In this document: positions 52,566 to 63,036 of the stretch, piece after piece
Numbering within the stretch: the first letter of the stretch is position 1
How the letters are laid out: each line of letters begins with the position of its first letter
NCBI GenBank assembly: GCA_011316305.1
Contig: SAUG01000035.1
Location: 372,001-436,000, forward strand
DNA length: 64,000 nucleotides
Source: Rusavskia elegans
Taxonomy: Eukaryota; Ascomycota; Lecanoromycetes; Teloschistales; Teloschistaceae
Reading direction: 5' to 3'
The notes under the pieces: generated by a model
Seen by the model: only the letters and a program-made list of their open reading frames with translations
Database searches by the model: none
What the model was told of the DNA's origin: nothing
Position numbers and translations under genes: made by a program

Positions 52566-54242
52566 ATGACGCGTTACAGTAATAAGCTTCCTCTTCATTT
52601 CCCGGAACCACTTGTGCCTGACGTCCTGTCCCAAGACCCCAGGATACCTTCATGGCCCTGGGCCGCATCCCCGAACGGGCCAAACCTACGTGGAGACGAC
52701 CTTTCTTCTAGTGGATCGTCATCCCCCTGGGGATCAGCTCAACAGCCTAAGCAAATGAAGACTTCTTTATCAACGGCCGAAGTCGAATCCTACACACAAC
52801 CATTTCTCGATTTCATTACGCGGAATCCCACCGTGTTTCATGCCGTGGACGCCGTTGCAAGGCGGCTGGAATCGAATGGCTTCACCAAGCTCTCGAGTCG
52901 TGAGCAGTGGAATGACAAGATCAAGAAGGGCGGGAAATACTTCGTCGAGCGAAACGGCAGCTCCATTATTGCTTTCTGTATCGGAAGCGACTACAAACCA
53001 GGCAACGGCGCAGCGGTGATCGCTGCACATATCGATGCTCTCACCACCAAAGTCAAGCCGATCCCGACGAAGCCTACGAAAGCGGGATATGTACAGCTTG
53101 GCATCGCCCCCTACGCGGGTGCCTTGAACAAGACATGGTGGGATCGTGACCTAGGCATTGGTGGCAAGGTGCTGGTAAGAGACAAGTCAACGGGCAAGAT
53201 ACAGACGAAGCTGGTGAAGTTGGATCATCCCATAGCCCGGATACCCACCCTGGCACCACATTTCGGAGCTCCAGCTTATGATCCAAACCCAAATCCAGAA
53301 ACGCAGATGGTGCCTATCATCGGACTCGACCAGTCAGGAACGGAAGGCACAAGAAGGTCGGGCAACCCAAGCTCACAGAGTACCGGTCTGTTGCAAGGTC
53401 ACTCGGCATTCGCGGCGACACAGCCGCCGCGCTTGGTCAATGCCATCACTCGTAAATTGAACGCCGAAGATCATTCCACCACTGCTTCTGATATCATTAA
53501 CTGGGAACTCGAAGTCTTTGATACACAGCCTGCTCAGCTAGGCGGCCTCGACCAAGAATTCATCTTTGCACCCCGAATAGACGACAAGCTATGTTCTTAC
53601 GCCGCCATCGAAGCTCTCATAGCTTCCACCTCCGTCACATCCACACAAGACAACTCGCAACCCACCGACGACAACAGCATAATCAGAACCGTAGGCTGTT
53701 TCGACGACGAAGAAATCGGCAGCTTACTCCGCCAAGGCGCCGATAGTAACTTCCTCCCCAGCACCATCGAACGAGTCGTTGCAGCCCTCGCAGGCGGACA
53801 ATGCATCCCCGACCTCGTCTCTCAAACATTCGCCAACGGCTTCATGATCTCCGCCGACGTCTCCCACGCCGTTAACCCCAACTACCTATCCGTCTACCTC
53901 GAGAACCATGCGCCTGAACTAAACGTCGGCGTCGCCGTCCAAGCCGATCCCAACGGCCACACCACGACCAACAGCGTCAGTACCGCCTTCCTGCAACGAG
54001 TCGCAGAGAAATGCGATTCCAAGCTGCAGGTATTCCAAATCCGCAACGATTCCAGATCGGGTGGTACGGTGGGACCGATGCTTTCTTCTGCTATGGGAAT
54101 GCGGGCTATCGATGCCGGATTGCCGCAGCTGTCGATGCATTCGATTCGAGCGACGGTTGGGAACTTGGATCCTGGGTTGGGCGTCAAGCTGTTTAAGGGC
54201 TTCTTTGATCATTTTGAGGAGGTGGATGCGGAGTTTGTTTGA
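52566..54242 (+). CDS. M18 family metalloaminopeptidase (aspartyl aminopeptidase / Ape1-like)
   Basis: Single exon. The ATG at 52566 (MTRYSNKLPLHF) is preferred; the five preceding codons lack an ATG. About 558 residues. M18 enzymes are dodecameric zinc aminopeptidases; fungal members include vacuolar Ape1 and the aspartyl aminopeptidase Ape4. Metal ligands and catalytic residues appear in order: AAHIDALT (His and Asp of the AHTDSP motif, here varied), PRIDDKLCSY (Asp), CFDDEEIGSLL (Glu pair), SADVSHAVNP (Asp) and LSMHSIRATVG (His). Between them, the insertion domain carries PYAGALNKTWWDRDLGIGGK. A ~70-residue Pro/Ser-rich N-terminal extension precedes the catalytic core (VESYTQPFLDFITRNPTVFH); Ape1 uses an N-terminal propeptide for vacuolar delivery, but whether this one does is inference. 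An internal low-complexity loop follows NPETQ. Confidence 0.9.
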   Translation: MTRYSNKLPLHFPEPLVPDVLSQDPRIPSWPWAASPNGPNLRGDDLSSSGSSSPWGSAQQPKQMKTSLSTAEVESYTQPFLDFITRNPTVFHAVDAVARRLESNGFTKLSSREQWNDKIKKGGKYFVERNGSSIIAFCIGSDYKPGNGAAVIAAHIDALTTKVKPIPTKPTKAGYVQLGIAPYAGALNKTWWDRDLGIGGKVLVRDKSTGKIQTKLVKLDHPIARIPTLAPHFGAPAYDPNPNPETQMVPIIGLDQSGTEGTRRSGNPSSQSTGLLQGHSAFAATQPPRLVNAITRKLNAEDHSTTASDIINWELEVFDTQPAQLGGLDQEFIFAPRIDDKLCSYAAIEALIASTSVTSTQDNSQPTDDNSIIRTVGCFDDEEIGSLLRQGADSNFLPSTIERVVAALAGGQCIPDLVSQTFANGFMISADVSHAVNPNYLSVYLENHAPELNVGVAVQADPNGHTTTNSVSTAFLQRVAEKCDSKLQVFQIRNDSRSGGTVGPMLSSAMGMRAIDAGLPQLSMHSIRATVGNLDPGLGVKLFKGFFDHFEEVDAEFV

Positions 54243-55604
54243 TCGCCGTCATGTAAGTTGTACCAATATCATCGCCGTTCTGAAATTTCGATATACACAT
54301 CGTCGTTGCCGCAACGTTTCGCCATGGTGTCTAACATTTCGACGAGGTGTAGTTGCTCTGGCGTCGAGCCGTAGATGCGTGCTGGATGAGGCTGCCCCTT
54401 GTATGCTGTACAACTCGCCCCTCCCCTACCTCACTGCAATGTTTTCCAAGCCAGCCTACCTAATCCCCTTACTTGAAAGCGCATCCAAGTCCTCGACAAG
54501 TGTTAGTCGCGATCTCAGATACTTCAGTGGGAACAAGGACAAAAAAGCCAGAAAATACACGACCATAGCAAACTGGAACGGTGTATGCGATTCCACCCCA
54601 AACTCCCCACGCCCAGAAACGAATTGAGACCGAAGCAAGCAGTGAATCTGCATGAATATCTTTCAAGGACCAACATCTTAACCAAGGAGGACGATTCCGA
54701 GAGGCAAAATCATAGCAACACAAGAAACGTGGCATGACTAGAATTAGTGTGTCTGGCAGATTCTCATCAATTGTAAACTCACAACACATATAACAAAAAG
54801 CAAATACAGAAGCGACACTATGCAAACCACCTAATCGTGTCAAAATAAGGTTCCAGAGTTCCTGCCGAGTTGTGCATAGTGGGTGCTGTGTAGGCGACGT
54901 TGCGATTTGACTAACCGGATTGATACAATGGGGTGCAGGCATCCTGGGTGATTCGAGTGTGGCAGGCAGCTATGTAACCGTATATGAAACATGCAAGTCC
55001 CGCTGAAGTTATGCCAGTTGTAATTGTAACGCCTTGTCAAACTGCTTGGCTTCGTCGCAGTCGATACCTCGGACAACACTCTCGACACAACGACAAAGAG
55101 ACTGGCTTAAGGAAAATGAACAGTATTGCGTACTTACTCGAAGACACGGGTGAAGCCAGGTGGAGTTATGTATATGGCCGCACATCCTGCAGCGTGAGTA
55201 GGGATGAACAAATATATGTGGAATACTAGTGCAACCTGCTGGGTAGTGAAATTGTGAAGCAGTACCTATCTTTGGCAATACCACTGTCTCAGCGAAGAAT
55301 GGTGTGATGGAACCGTGTTGTCATTCGAGAGGCTCTAGAATAATGTACAGGAGCTTGACAGGAAATTGCTCGTGTGTCTAGAATTTCCAAAGCCCCATAG
55401 TCCCAAAGTCATGGTTCCTTCTTTAGATTCGACCGAGCCATGGACGACGAGGGTGTCTGAGACTTGGTCTTTTTCCGGGTTCTTGATTGCTACAGCCACG
55501 GCCCGCAGTGTAGTCGGTGTTGATCCGACGGAAAAGGCACGATGACTAGCCTTGCAGAATCAGTTTGATGCATCTCGAGCCAGGCCACAGAGCTCATCAA
55601 GCCG
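54243..55604. other. Convergent intergenic region, one unsupported hydrophobic frame
   Basis: A minus frame at 54469-54942 (157 codons) contains several hydrophobic, Cys-rich stretches (ASVFAFCYMCCEF, AYTVPVCYGRVFSGFFVLV). It lacks a family signature and overlaps the M18 3' flank. I do not call it a gene. Nothing else is recognised. Confidence 0.4.
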
Positions 55605-57008
55605 TTAAAGCATGGACCACCCTTCTTTGATGAAGAAATCAAGCGATCTTGTATGAGCGAATGGGTGAATATCGGCCAAAGAAAAGTATCCCGCAACTCT
55701 TCCATCATGATCCACAAGTGGAGCGCCACGTATACCGTCTCTAACTTGCGAGGCTCCTCCGACTGTCCCAAATACCGACCAATCGAGCTCTATCGACCAT
55801 TCTCGGGCTCCGATCGGGATATTCAGTGGATGCTGGCCTCCAAGGGGGTTGATCCAAGACTTTCCTCGAGCCATTAAGTCTATCCGCCCTGTTGTCATCG
55901 AATCCAACTCGAACCACTCGCCAGCCATGAGCTCCGAGCTACTGATGAGTCGCTGTGGGTGGTTCGCTTCGAAGTAATGTGTATTGGTGAAACTGATGGA
56001 TGGGTCAAGCCGAACCAAACTGATGTCCCAGGCCGGGAACTTTTGAACAATCTCCCCGATTCTTCTTCCAGCAGGGGTAGGGTGGTAAACTTCATTGGAG
56101 TCTGTGAATCCATGATCGGCAACGGTCAGAAGGCGTGTTGTACCTTTCTGCCAAAGTGTGCCAGCCGTGGTGGAACGCCAAAGTGCGGCCGGATTGCCAC
56201 CTTGTGAGAATGATGACGAGGATAGACAGACACCGGGGCAGAGTTCATGGTTCCCGGCGTATAGGTAGTTGGAATCATCATTAACCCAAGCGCTGGGGGT
56301 GATGAGCTTCTGGTATGCGGAGTGTGATGAGTCTTCCCAATACGGTTGGGTGCTTTGGTGGTAGTAGATAGTGAGACCACCGGCCTTCGATGGTAGAGAA
56401 AAGCGCTGGTATACACGATCAGAAAATACGTCCAGTTCGACGACAATCATTGGCGGCAGAAAGTGGACGGCACGGATATCCATAAACACAGACAGGCTCT
56501 CGATAATGGCAATGGATACCTCGCGATTGGGAAAAGCAAAGCGGGATAGATGGGTTGCCGTGAGAATGTCCGCATTCGAAGTACCGTACGGTGCGAAGTG
56601 GCCTATCGGAAGATTTGGTGGAGGCAGGCCAGGCGGTATAAAACGGCACAGAGCCGAACCCAAGGTGAGAGGAATCTGTTTGGGTGGGGAGGTGGTCTTG
56701 ACGACGATGTCAGGGAGTTCCACGTATACCTCCACAGCGTCGAAGCTTTTGCTGATCCAGTTGATTTCTTGTAGGGTTGGCTCTCTGAAAGTTTTTGCTT
56801 GAGGGTCCCATAGATTGAAGGGTGCATCATCGAGGTGGTGTCGGGCTCCCCAACCGGGAACCCGACACCGGAACATGTCTTCCTTGATGACATTGGTCGT
56901 AGTCGTAGAAGAGCTTGGAGCCGATGAGCTGGTTTGATTCGGTACATACGCCTTGGTGGGTGTCACCAGTTTTACCGGTGACTGGCGAGTCTGAATCGCA
57001 GTAGACAT
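55605..57008 (-). CDS. Trypsin-fold (S1-like) protein lacking the catalytic serine
   Basis: About 467 residues from the ATG at 57008 (MSTAIQTRQSPVKL). The frame is open 51 codons further upstream, but that region is repetitive and looks like leader DNA. The N-terminal ~230 residues are an unknown region with EVYVELPDIVV and AVHFLPPMIVVELDVFSD. The C-terminal part resembles a chymotrypsin-like protease: LLTVADHGF (His299 of the triad), WDISLVRLD (Asp328), and the segment GIRGAPLVDHDGRVAGYFSL, where the family has GXSGXP. Here Arg427 stands in place of the serine. It is therefore probably not an active serine protease, or the fold assignment is wrong. No signal peptide. Related hypothetical proteins are common in dothideomycetes as far as I recall. 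Function unknown. Confidence 0.6.
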   Translation of the reverse strand: MSTAIQTRQSPVKLVTPTKAYVPNQTSSSAPSSSTTTTNVIKEDMFRCRVPGWGARHHLDDAPFNLWDPQAKTFREPTLQEINWISKSFDAVEVYVELPDIVVKTTSPPKQIPLTLGSALCRFIPPGLPPPNLPIGHFAPYGTSNADILTATHLSRFAFPNREVSIAIIESLSVFMDIRAVHFLPPMIVVELDVFSDRVYQRFSLPSKAGGLTIYYHQSTQPYWEDSSHSAYQKLITPSAWVNDDSNYLYAGNHELCPGVCLSSSSFSQGGNPAALWRSTTAGTLWQKGTTRLLTVADHGFTDSNEVYHPTPAGRRIGEIVQKFPAWDISLVRLDPSISFTNTHYFEANHPQRLISSSELMAGEWFELDSMTTGRIDLMARGKSWINPLGGQHPLNIPIGAREWSIELDWSVFGTVGGASQVRDGIRGAPLVDHDGRVAGYFSLADIHPFAHTRSLDFFIKEGWSML

Positions 57009-57869
57009 GTCTGAAGAAGCAACAACAATTTCCGAGCACTTTTTGCTGTATGTTGGAGCGGTGTATTGGATTTGAAAAGGTAGGAAGTCGAAAAGGTTGG
57101 ATGTTGAAGAGTTTCGAGGTTGAGAAGGTAGGAAGTTGAAGAATTTCTGAGTCACGCGCAAGCCTGGTTCGCACGCTATTTGTAGTAAAGTGACTTCAGT
57201 TTGAGTCAGTAAAAGTGCTCAGTACCGTACCAAGGTGACATAGGTGAAGCTCAGACCGAAGTAGGCGTGACGAAATGGCAAGCCTGTAGAGCTTTTCAGG
57301 TGTGAAAGGAAGATCGGTGAAAATTGTGGAACAAGAAGAACAAACAAACTGACGAGTGAACTTATATATATATATATCTGCAAGTAATTCGGTCAGGAGA
57401 TGATCAAATACGGCTAGTTCAGTTCGAGGTATCGATTCCTCAAGTTGTAATGGCCAAGGCATGCTTATGAATCTAGAAACATATTGTTTTACATTAGATG
57501 GAAGTTTTAAGCGCAAAAGATGGGACAGCGAGCATTTACCCAGGCACTGGGGCCAACATGAGAGAAAGGATCCAGATATGATTCAATAATTACGCTAATT
57601 CAATAGAAGTTGTACGACTGTTGCATACCACCCCACTCCTCCATTTGTCGCCCTTAAAAGCTAAACCGCAACTCGTCTTGGACTGACGACCAAGCAGGAA
57701 GAAAGCCATGGAGGAATAATTATCCGTTCAGCATCGATTAAATGCTCTCAGTATCGGTGATTTCCACCGCCATTTCACGCAGTGTGGTACTGACTCCCAC
57801 ACTGAAGGCAAGATTACTAGGTACCAACGTCCAATTAGCTCGGTATATGAGGAATCTTAAGGACCTCAC
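57009..57869. other. Upstream region with imperfect repeats and a short (TA)n
   Basis: 57070-57145 contains repeated GGTAGGAAGT(C/T)GAA and GAGGTTGAG-type units. A (TA)7-like tract lies near 57363-57377. A minus frame at 57196-57516 has no recognisable domain. The 3' end of the gene at 57870 may extend into this region through another intron. Confidence 0.5.
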
Positions 57870-58456
57870 TCACCCTTCTGGCCGCTGAATGACTGTACAA
57901 CCCATTTTGACGAGCTCCCTCACCATCCTCTCCCCGCGGTTGATGTCCGCAAGCTCGATATCGTACACCTCGCTATGTAGATTGAAGTCTCGGGTGACAG
58001 GAATCAAGCGGATCCGGGGGCGATCGCATATCATCGCAATTGCCACGAAAGGCATACAACCGTGAGAGCCGTCGAGTGTGTGCACTTCGTTTTCCCCACT
58101 GGTTAAGGAGAAGCTGGAATATTGGACGTAAAACCCGAAATCGAGACCCAACTCGTAGTCTTCTTCACTCCAGCGGAACCGCTTGGACGTCATGGACGCG
58201 ATCATCACACTCCAAGATTCCCCGGGCTTTGGCAGAAGGCAAGTTGGCTAGTTCGGCTCGTTAGATCCAGTGTCTTTGGTGTGAACAGGAGGCTGGGCAG
58301 ACGTACCTTCGCCTTGTAGATTGGACTTGACACTTCTATGTCAGAACCTCCAGATTTGCTGTGGGAAGTCTCTGCGGTAGAAGCCCTCGGGCTCCACACC
58401 ACGGAAATTGTGGCTTGAGAAGTTTCAGCGGTAGAGGATCTCGGGCTCTCCATCAT
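57870..58456 (-). CDS. Hypothetical two-exon protein with a short internal repeat
   Basis: Not recognised. Exons on the minus strand 58456-58307 and 58247-57870, intron 59 nt with GTACGT donor and TAG acceptor, both phase 0, 175 residues. The N terminus has a duplicated SPR(S/A)STAETS unit 16-17 residues apart, also visible as a direct DNA repeat. The second exon is a compact, mixed alpha/beta-looking segment: WSEEDYELGLDFGFYVQYSS, CMPFVAIAMICDRPRIRLIP, DIELADINRGERMVRELVKM. The stop TGA at 57872-57870 overlaps a GTGAGT donor-like sequence, so a further exon downstream cannot be excluded. No signal peptide or membrane helix. It is not close enough to any neighbour to suggest a shared role. 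Confidence 0.5.
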
Positions 58457-59221
58457 GAAACCTGTGGGCTGTGGAAGATTAGTGGCCCCTGAGCCGAAGC
58501 ACAGGAAGTATCGGTAGCTTGGTAGAAGAACAGATTGCGATTGAAAGAATATTCAGATCTAGCTGAGCGTGGCTGGCGGCACTTTGGTATGTTGTGACGA
58601 GAACCGACGATGAATGCAAAGATAGTAAAGGAACGCTTTCAAAGAAAGAGTAAACACGACTTGGGTTGAGCTTGCCTTCAATCCGAGAAGGAACGTGTGG
58701 CAGTAGCTCTTGCCTTTCAATCAATGCAGCTGATTCTGCAGCTACGTGCGAATCGATGGTTGGACGTCTTGCCTTTCAAGAGAGTATCTCATCGTCTGCT
58801 AAAATGCGTGTTCCCTTTCCCCTACTAGACTCGTCAGACCAATCACACTAGGAGGCAACGACAGCCGTTATCTCGATAGACGATATCGTTCTATCTATTG
58901 CTCGGACGTTAGGTATAGACGTGTAAATCCAATTTACTCTGGCGAGAGAGAATATTAAATGGTAGGGCCAACACGCTAGCAGACGAAAGGATATTAATGT
59001 GATCAAGCTCTGTGCCAATAGCATACTGTCAATTTTCTATGAATTGTGATCAATAAGAATAACTAACACATGCTTCTGTTTCGATGTTGTCTTCCATCTG
59101 CCATGGGAAGTCTTAGCTGACACCATGCCCAGGCTGCGCATTCCATTGGCACGTCAGCCGTGGTGTTCGACGTCCGGCTTGCTAGAGTATGGTCTCATGC
59201 CTTCGTTCAACGCCACGCCTG
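58457..59221. other. Intergenic, no supported gene
   Basis: Promoter of the gene at 57870-58456 and 3' flank of the gene at 59222. A minus frame at 58479-58724 is not convincing. Confidence 0.5.
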
Positions 59222-60484
59222 CTATAGCATCACGTCAAAATGCTCGTCCGTATTGGTGAGGCGATAGGGAGGCTGCCTTAGGTCGTAGTCGGACTGCATC
59301 CTCGGGATTTCGTTCAGATAAGGATTTGCTGTAAATTTCGCCTTCTTTGAGACAGGGACACCTTCCTCATCAATATTGCAGCCACGCTTTACTCGATCGG
59401 TCATGATGTTGTCCCCATTTGAAAAGGTTCTGCTTGCCCTCTTGGTCTCCTCATTCTCTTTTCTTGGCATGCACCCAAGCTGCAATTCGTTCTGTGTCTC
59501 TGCTGGGTTTTCATCGCAGCCGGTGTGATGAGATTCAAGAGCTGGAGTGACGTGTAATCTGTCAGGGCGACCCATGTTTGATTCAATGGGTGGGCTATTG
59601 TGCAAGGCGAGATGCGGTGATGACTCTCCTTTGATCTGTATGGCACAGGAGGTTGCGGGTACGGCGTCAATTGACGGCAGTGGTGCCCTTTCTTGATGGG
59701 CTTTGTCAAGGCTGAGGTGGGGAAAGTCTTGTGACGAGAGTCCAGCTTGATCTGGAACGGGACTTTCGTCGCTGCGGCCTATGACTAGTCGAGTGGTAAC
59801 CTGTGAACGCCGTGATGGATGAATGAATTGTGCATCCGGATGAATGGTCCCGTCATCTTCTACCTTAGCGACGTTGCTCGTAGACAGTTGGTTGTCTTGT
59901 ATGTCATTGATAGTGTATGGTGAAAATCTAGTCAAAGACTCTGCCTTGACGATCGCCTCCTGTTTCGACTGCTTCAACTGCTGAACTCGAAGCTTTTTTC
60001 GGCGACGCTTGGCGGCCTTGATGGAGGCCTGCGAAGAAACGGCTTGAAGATGAGGCAAAGAGCCGGTGCCAGTTGGCCCTTTAGTCGTGTGAGGCTGTTG
60101 ATCTTGTCGTTGCGTGCCTCCAAAAGCTACGTTGAGAGGAGTGGGAATAGTTGTCTCGGCGGGATTTGTAGGACTGTTCCAGGTATTTCCTCCTAACATC
60201 AGTGCACGCGCTGCATCAGCAAAGCCTTGGAAGCTCCGACTCAGGCCCTGGATACTTCGATTCATGTCTTCAATGGCTCGTAGTCCTTCGAGATCCGATC
60301 GGTTGTGAGGCGGGTTGGGTGCCGGTTGCATGTGATTCGGATTAGCAGACATAGTTGGAAGTTGAAAGTTCTCTACATATGCTGCATCGACTTGTTGCAG
60401 CTGATAATCGAATGGCCTGGAATTCCCTGTGGACTGACTTGGGCTGGTGTGTAGCTTCGAGTAAGCAAACGACTCAGGCATCAT
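59222..60484 (-). CDS. Hypothetical disordered protein with a nuclear-localisation-like motif
   Basis: Open frame of 420 residues, not recognised. Composition is rich in Ser, Pro, Gln, Asn and His with little hydrophobic core, so most is probably disordered. Around residues 155-180 there is a strongly basic helix (IKAAKRRRKKLRVQQLKQSK), a likely nuclear localisation signal or DNA-contact segment. A short helix near residues 65-95 (LEGLRAIEDMNRSIQGLSRS) could be a coiled coil. The tail has PVSKKAKFTANPYLNEIP. Possible starts are the two Mets at the beginning or MSANPNHMQP at residue 45. Nuclear regulator is a guess only. It is transcribed in the same direction as the glucosylceramide synthase gene upstream. 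Confidence 0.5.
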   Translation of the reverse strand: MMPESFAYSKLHTSPSQSTGNSRPFDYQLQQVDAAYVENFQLPTMSANPNHMQPAPNPPHNRSDLEGLRAIEDMNRSIQGLSRSFQGFADAARALMLGGNTWNSPTNPAETTIPTPLNVAFGGTQRQDQQPHTTKGPTGTGSLPHLQAVSSQASIKAAKRRRKKLRVQQLKQSKQEAIVKAESLTRFSPYTINDIQDNQLSTSNVAKVEDDGTIHPDAQFIHPSRRSQVTTRLVIGRSDESPVPDQAGLSSQDFPHLSLDKAHQERAPLPSIDAVPATSCAIQIKGESSPHLALHNSPPIESNMGRPDRLHVTPALESHHTGCDENPAETQNELQLGCMPRKENEETKRASRTFSNGDNIMTDRVKRGCNIDEEGVPVSKKAKFTANPYLNEIPRMQSDYDLRQPPYRLTNTDEHFDVML

Positions 60485-60760
60485 CCATCAGTCCAACGGT
60501 GGCCGTGTGTCCTTCCTGCCATCACTCTGTGACATCGTGCCCAAGCAAGAAGACGCTGAGCTGTAAAAAATAATGCACTGCTGGGGAAAGTACCGCCGCA
60601 TGGATGGGTCTCATTGCCATGTGGACAGGAAGGAGCAATCCACGACAGAGAGGAAAGTTTGGGAAATGAGACTGACCAAACCTCATCATCAGCTAAGGTG
60701 CTCATTCATTGTACATGAATGAACGCGTTAATCGACGCAGCTACTGTAATGATCTGAAGT

Positions 60761-62457
60761 TCAGTCAGTTCTACCTTTACCTAGTAAAACTGCACCTCCT
60801 CGCAGACTGGAGCCGTTGCTTCGACCCTCGACATTCGATGGTATACCCATATCTTCATTCGACTCCGTCCCAGTTGCGTCGATTTCATGTACTTTCATGT
60901 CCATCCCTACCCAAAATCTACGGCCTCTCCAGACAACGGTGACACCTCCAACAACAGCCCACAACCAGATCGGAAAAGCGAATAATTCACGGGCGACCCA
61001 GGTAAGTAACCAATCAGTCCACCTTAGTTTCCGCTTACGCCGGACCCATGAGGCAGGGTCTCCGCTCGCATCCAACACCCCATTGGACTGCAACAGCTGC
61101 CATACCTGCGAGTCGACAGCACACCACATGGCAACACTGGACAACCACAGAATGAAGAAAGCAGCCCAGGTCCGGGGAATACCTAAAGTCTCGTTGCACC
61201 AAGGCAACGTAGTAAATCCAAAAGCACCGTAGGCAGAGCAAAACAAGGATTCTGTGCCATGCTCCACAAAAGTAGCCAAGACGACTGTGAATTTGCGGAC
61301 GCGGAGCCAGCGAGTACGACGAGCAAGATATGCATTCAACGGAAGACGACACGTAGGTTGGACTGCAAGAGACTGGGTAAGAAGGCCATGGTTGCTCCAC
61401 TTGACCTGACAAGGCTGGTGCACAGTTGGCGAGTCTGCGGTCTGACCCTCCTTGCCAGCAGCAATCCGTATTTGTTCGGGTACGGGTCTTTTCCATAAGA
61501 GATCTCCAATCAAGTGGTCTTCACAGATGTTCTCTGAGAAGTAGTCAATGCCAGGATCTCGGTACGAGTCTGACTCCGTGAGGGCATTGAGATGTGCTCG
61601 TCGGAACATATTGGACTTGCCTACGATACATGGCGCTACTGCAACGGCAGATATGGCAGTGTAGAATTTGGCGTGTGAGGTCGACAAGAACATTTCCTCC
61701 AGGCGGCCGCCCAGATATGAAAAGACCGATTTTTGACCATGGGCATTGGTTCGTCTTGTTGGGTTCCCAGGGATTAATGTATCTGCTTGAGAATTGTTAT
61801 CCGATGTATCTGAGATGTCGACAGCCAGGGGAAGCTGGTGAACGAATTTGTATTTTCGCCCCAAGCCACTGGGTGTGAAGCCGCAGAGAAGATCCACCAA
61901 TCGTCCTGCAACACTTTGATCAACCCAAACATTGCAATCGATGATCCAAATCATGTCGCCCTTGGCTTCCCTGTATGCTCTGCTCATGTTTCTGATCTTC
62001 GGATTGGGTCCAAGATTGTGCGTGCTGCCATCGCGACCGAAGAGATTCGGATCCTCCTCTTCAACGAGTATTTCAGCGTCAAAGCTGGGGAAATTGGCGA
62101 GCAACCGCTCGAGTATTGGAAGGGCAGGATCATCGCGTGAGGAGATGCAGAAGAAAACCGTCAATTTGGAGATGTGATAATTCTGCTGGAAGGTGGCAGC
62201 CAGGCAATCGTACATTCGAGGCTCAAGGCCTTTGACGGGTCGAATGATCGTGACATGAGGGATTGAGGCGACTGGCAAATTGCTGGATACGGGCAAGGGA
62301 GGGTTTCCTGAGTAATTTTTCCAGCTGCAGTAGCATCAGCAAAATGACTGATGGCGGAATTACGAGACGAGTACATCTGAACAATGCCAATTGCGCAGAC
62401 CGAGAGTATGAAGATGTACCATACCAGGCAAGCTGCAGCAACTACGTTCTCGATCAT
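60761..62457 (-). CDS. Ceramide glucosyltransferase (glucosylceramide synthase, GT21)
   Basis: Membrane enzyme that transfers glucose from UDP-glucose to ceramide, making fungal glucosylceramide, a lipid needed for polar growth. Two exons on the minus strand, 62457-62369 and 62324-60761; the 44-nt intron has a weak GTCTCG donor; 550 residues. Exon 1 is an N-terminal membrane anchor (ENVVAAACLVWYIFILSVCA). The GT21 core follows: PHVTIIRPVKGLEPRMYDCL, then LGPNPKIRNM, IWIIDCNVWVD (D2 motif), ENICEDHLIGDLLW (D3) and RRTRWLRVRK (the R/QXXRW motif). At least three hydrophobic segments lie in the C-terminal third (FFILWLSSVAMWCAV, LLTWVARELFAFPIWLWAVV). All catalytic motifs are present. The C-terminal tail is hydrophilic and species-specific. 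Confidence 0.92.
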
Positions 62458-63036
62458 CGCACGCTTTTGGCGACGTTGTACAATCCTGTCATCTCAGCGT
62501 TCCGAGATCCATTGCAACTGTCAGACAATGCCAGACCGCTCGGCGGGCGTGCTAAATGAAGTAGCGTTCTTGCGTCGTCGGGAGAGCAAAAGCTGAAATT
62601 GACAAGGATTTTCAGCAAACATACCACCAGTAGGAGGATCCTGATCTCCAAAAAGATCTTTAATAGGTTTAGCCTCGGGTAATCTTCGATTCTCCAATTA
62701 CCTCTACGCTTACGTCATACCTACCCTCTGCCTTCGAATTACAGGCATCGCTTTGGAGTGATCTAAGCTTCCTCAATTCAGTGCTTCGACATGATAGACC
62801 AGGCATAGAACTTCGTCCTCATTCTGTCAATGTTCCTGGTGCATAATTAATGGTCTCCACGGGTTGGTGGTGGAGTTTTCCGTGGTCGAGCATTCCAATT
62901 CTCCTGTCCAACTCTTGTAGACCATATTTCTTCATCACTTTTACGCTAAGATATTATGGGACCACTTCATGGCTTGGGTGATCGGCCATGATCATCTCAT
63001 GTCCTCTCGTGCTCCTTTCTGAGCTAATTCAACAAC
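62458..63036. promoter_or_regulatory. Divergent upstream region, GCS and exopolyphosphatase
   Basis: Both neighbouring genes start outward from this 579-bp stretch. No specific site or other gene is claimed. Confidence 0.5.

Noticed and set aside
54469..54942. 157-codon hydrophobic minus-strand frame as a membrane protein gene
   Set aside because: Irregular Cys-rich hydrophobic stretches, no family motif, no start context, and it overlaps the 3' flank of the aminopeptidase gene.
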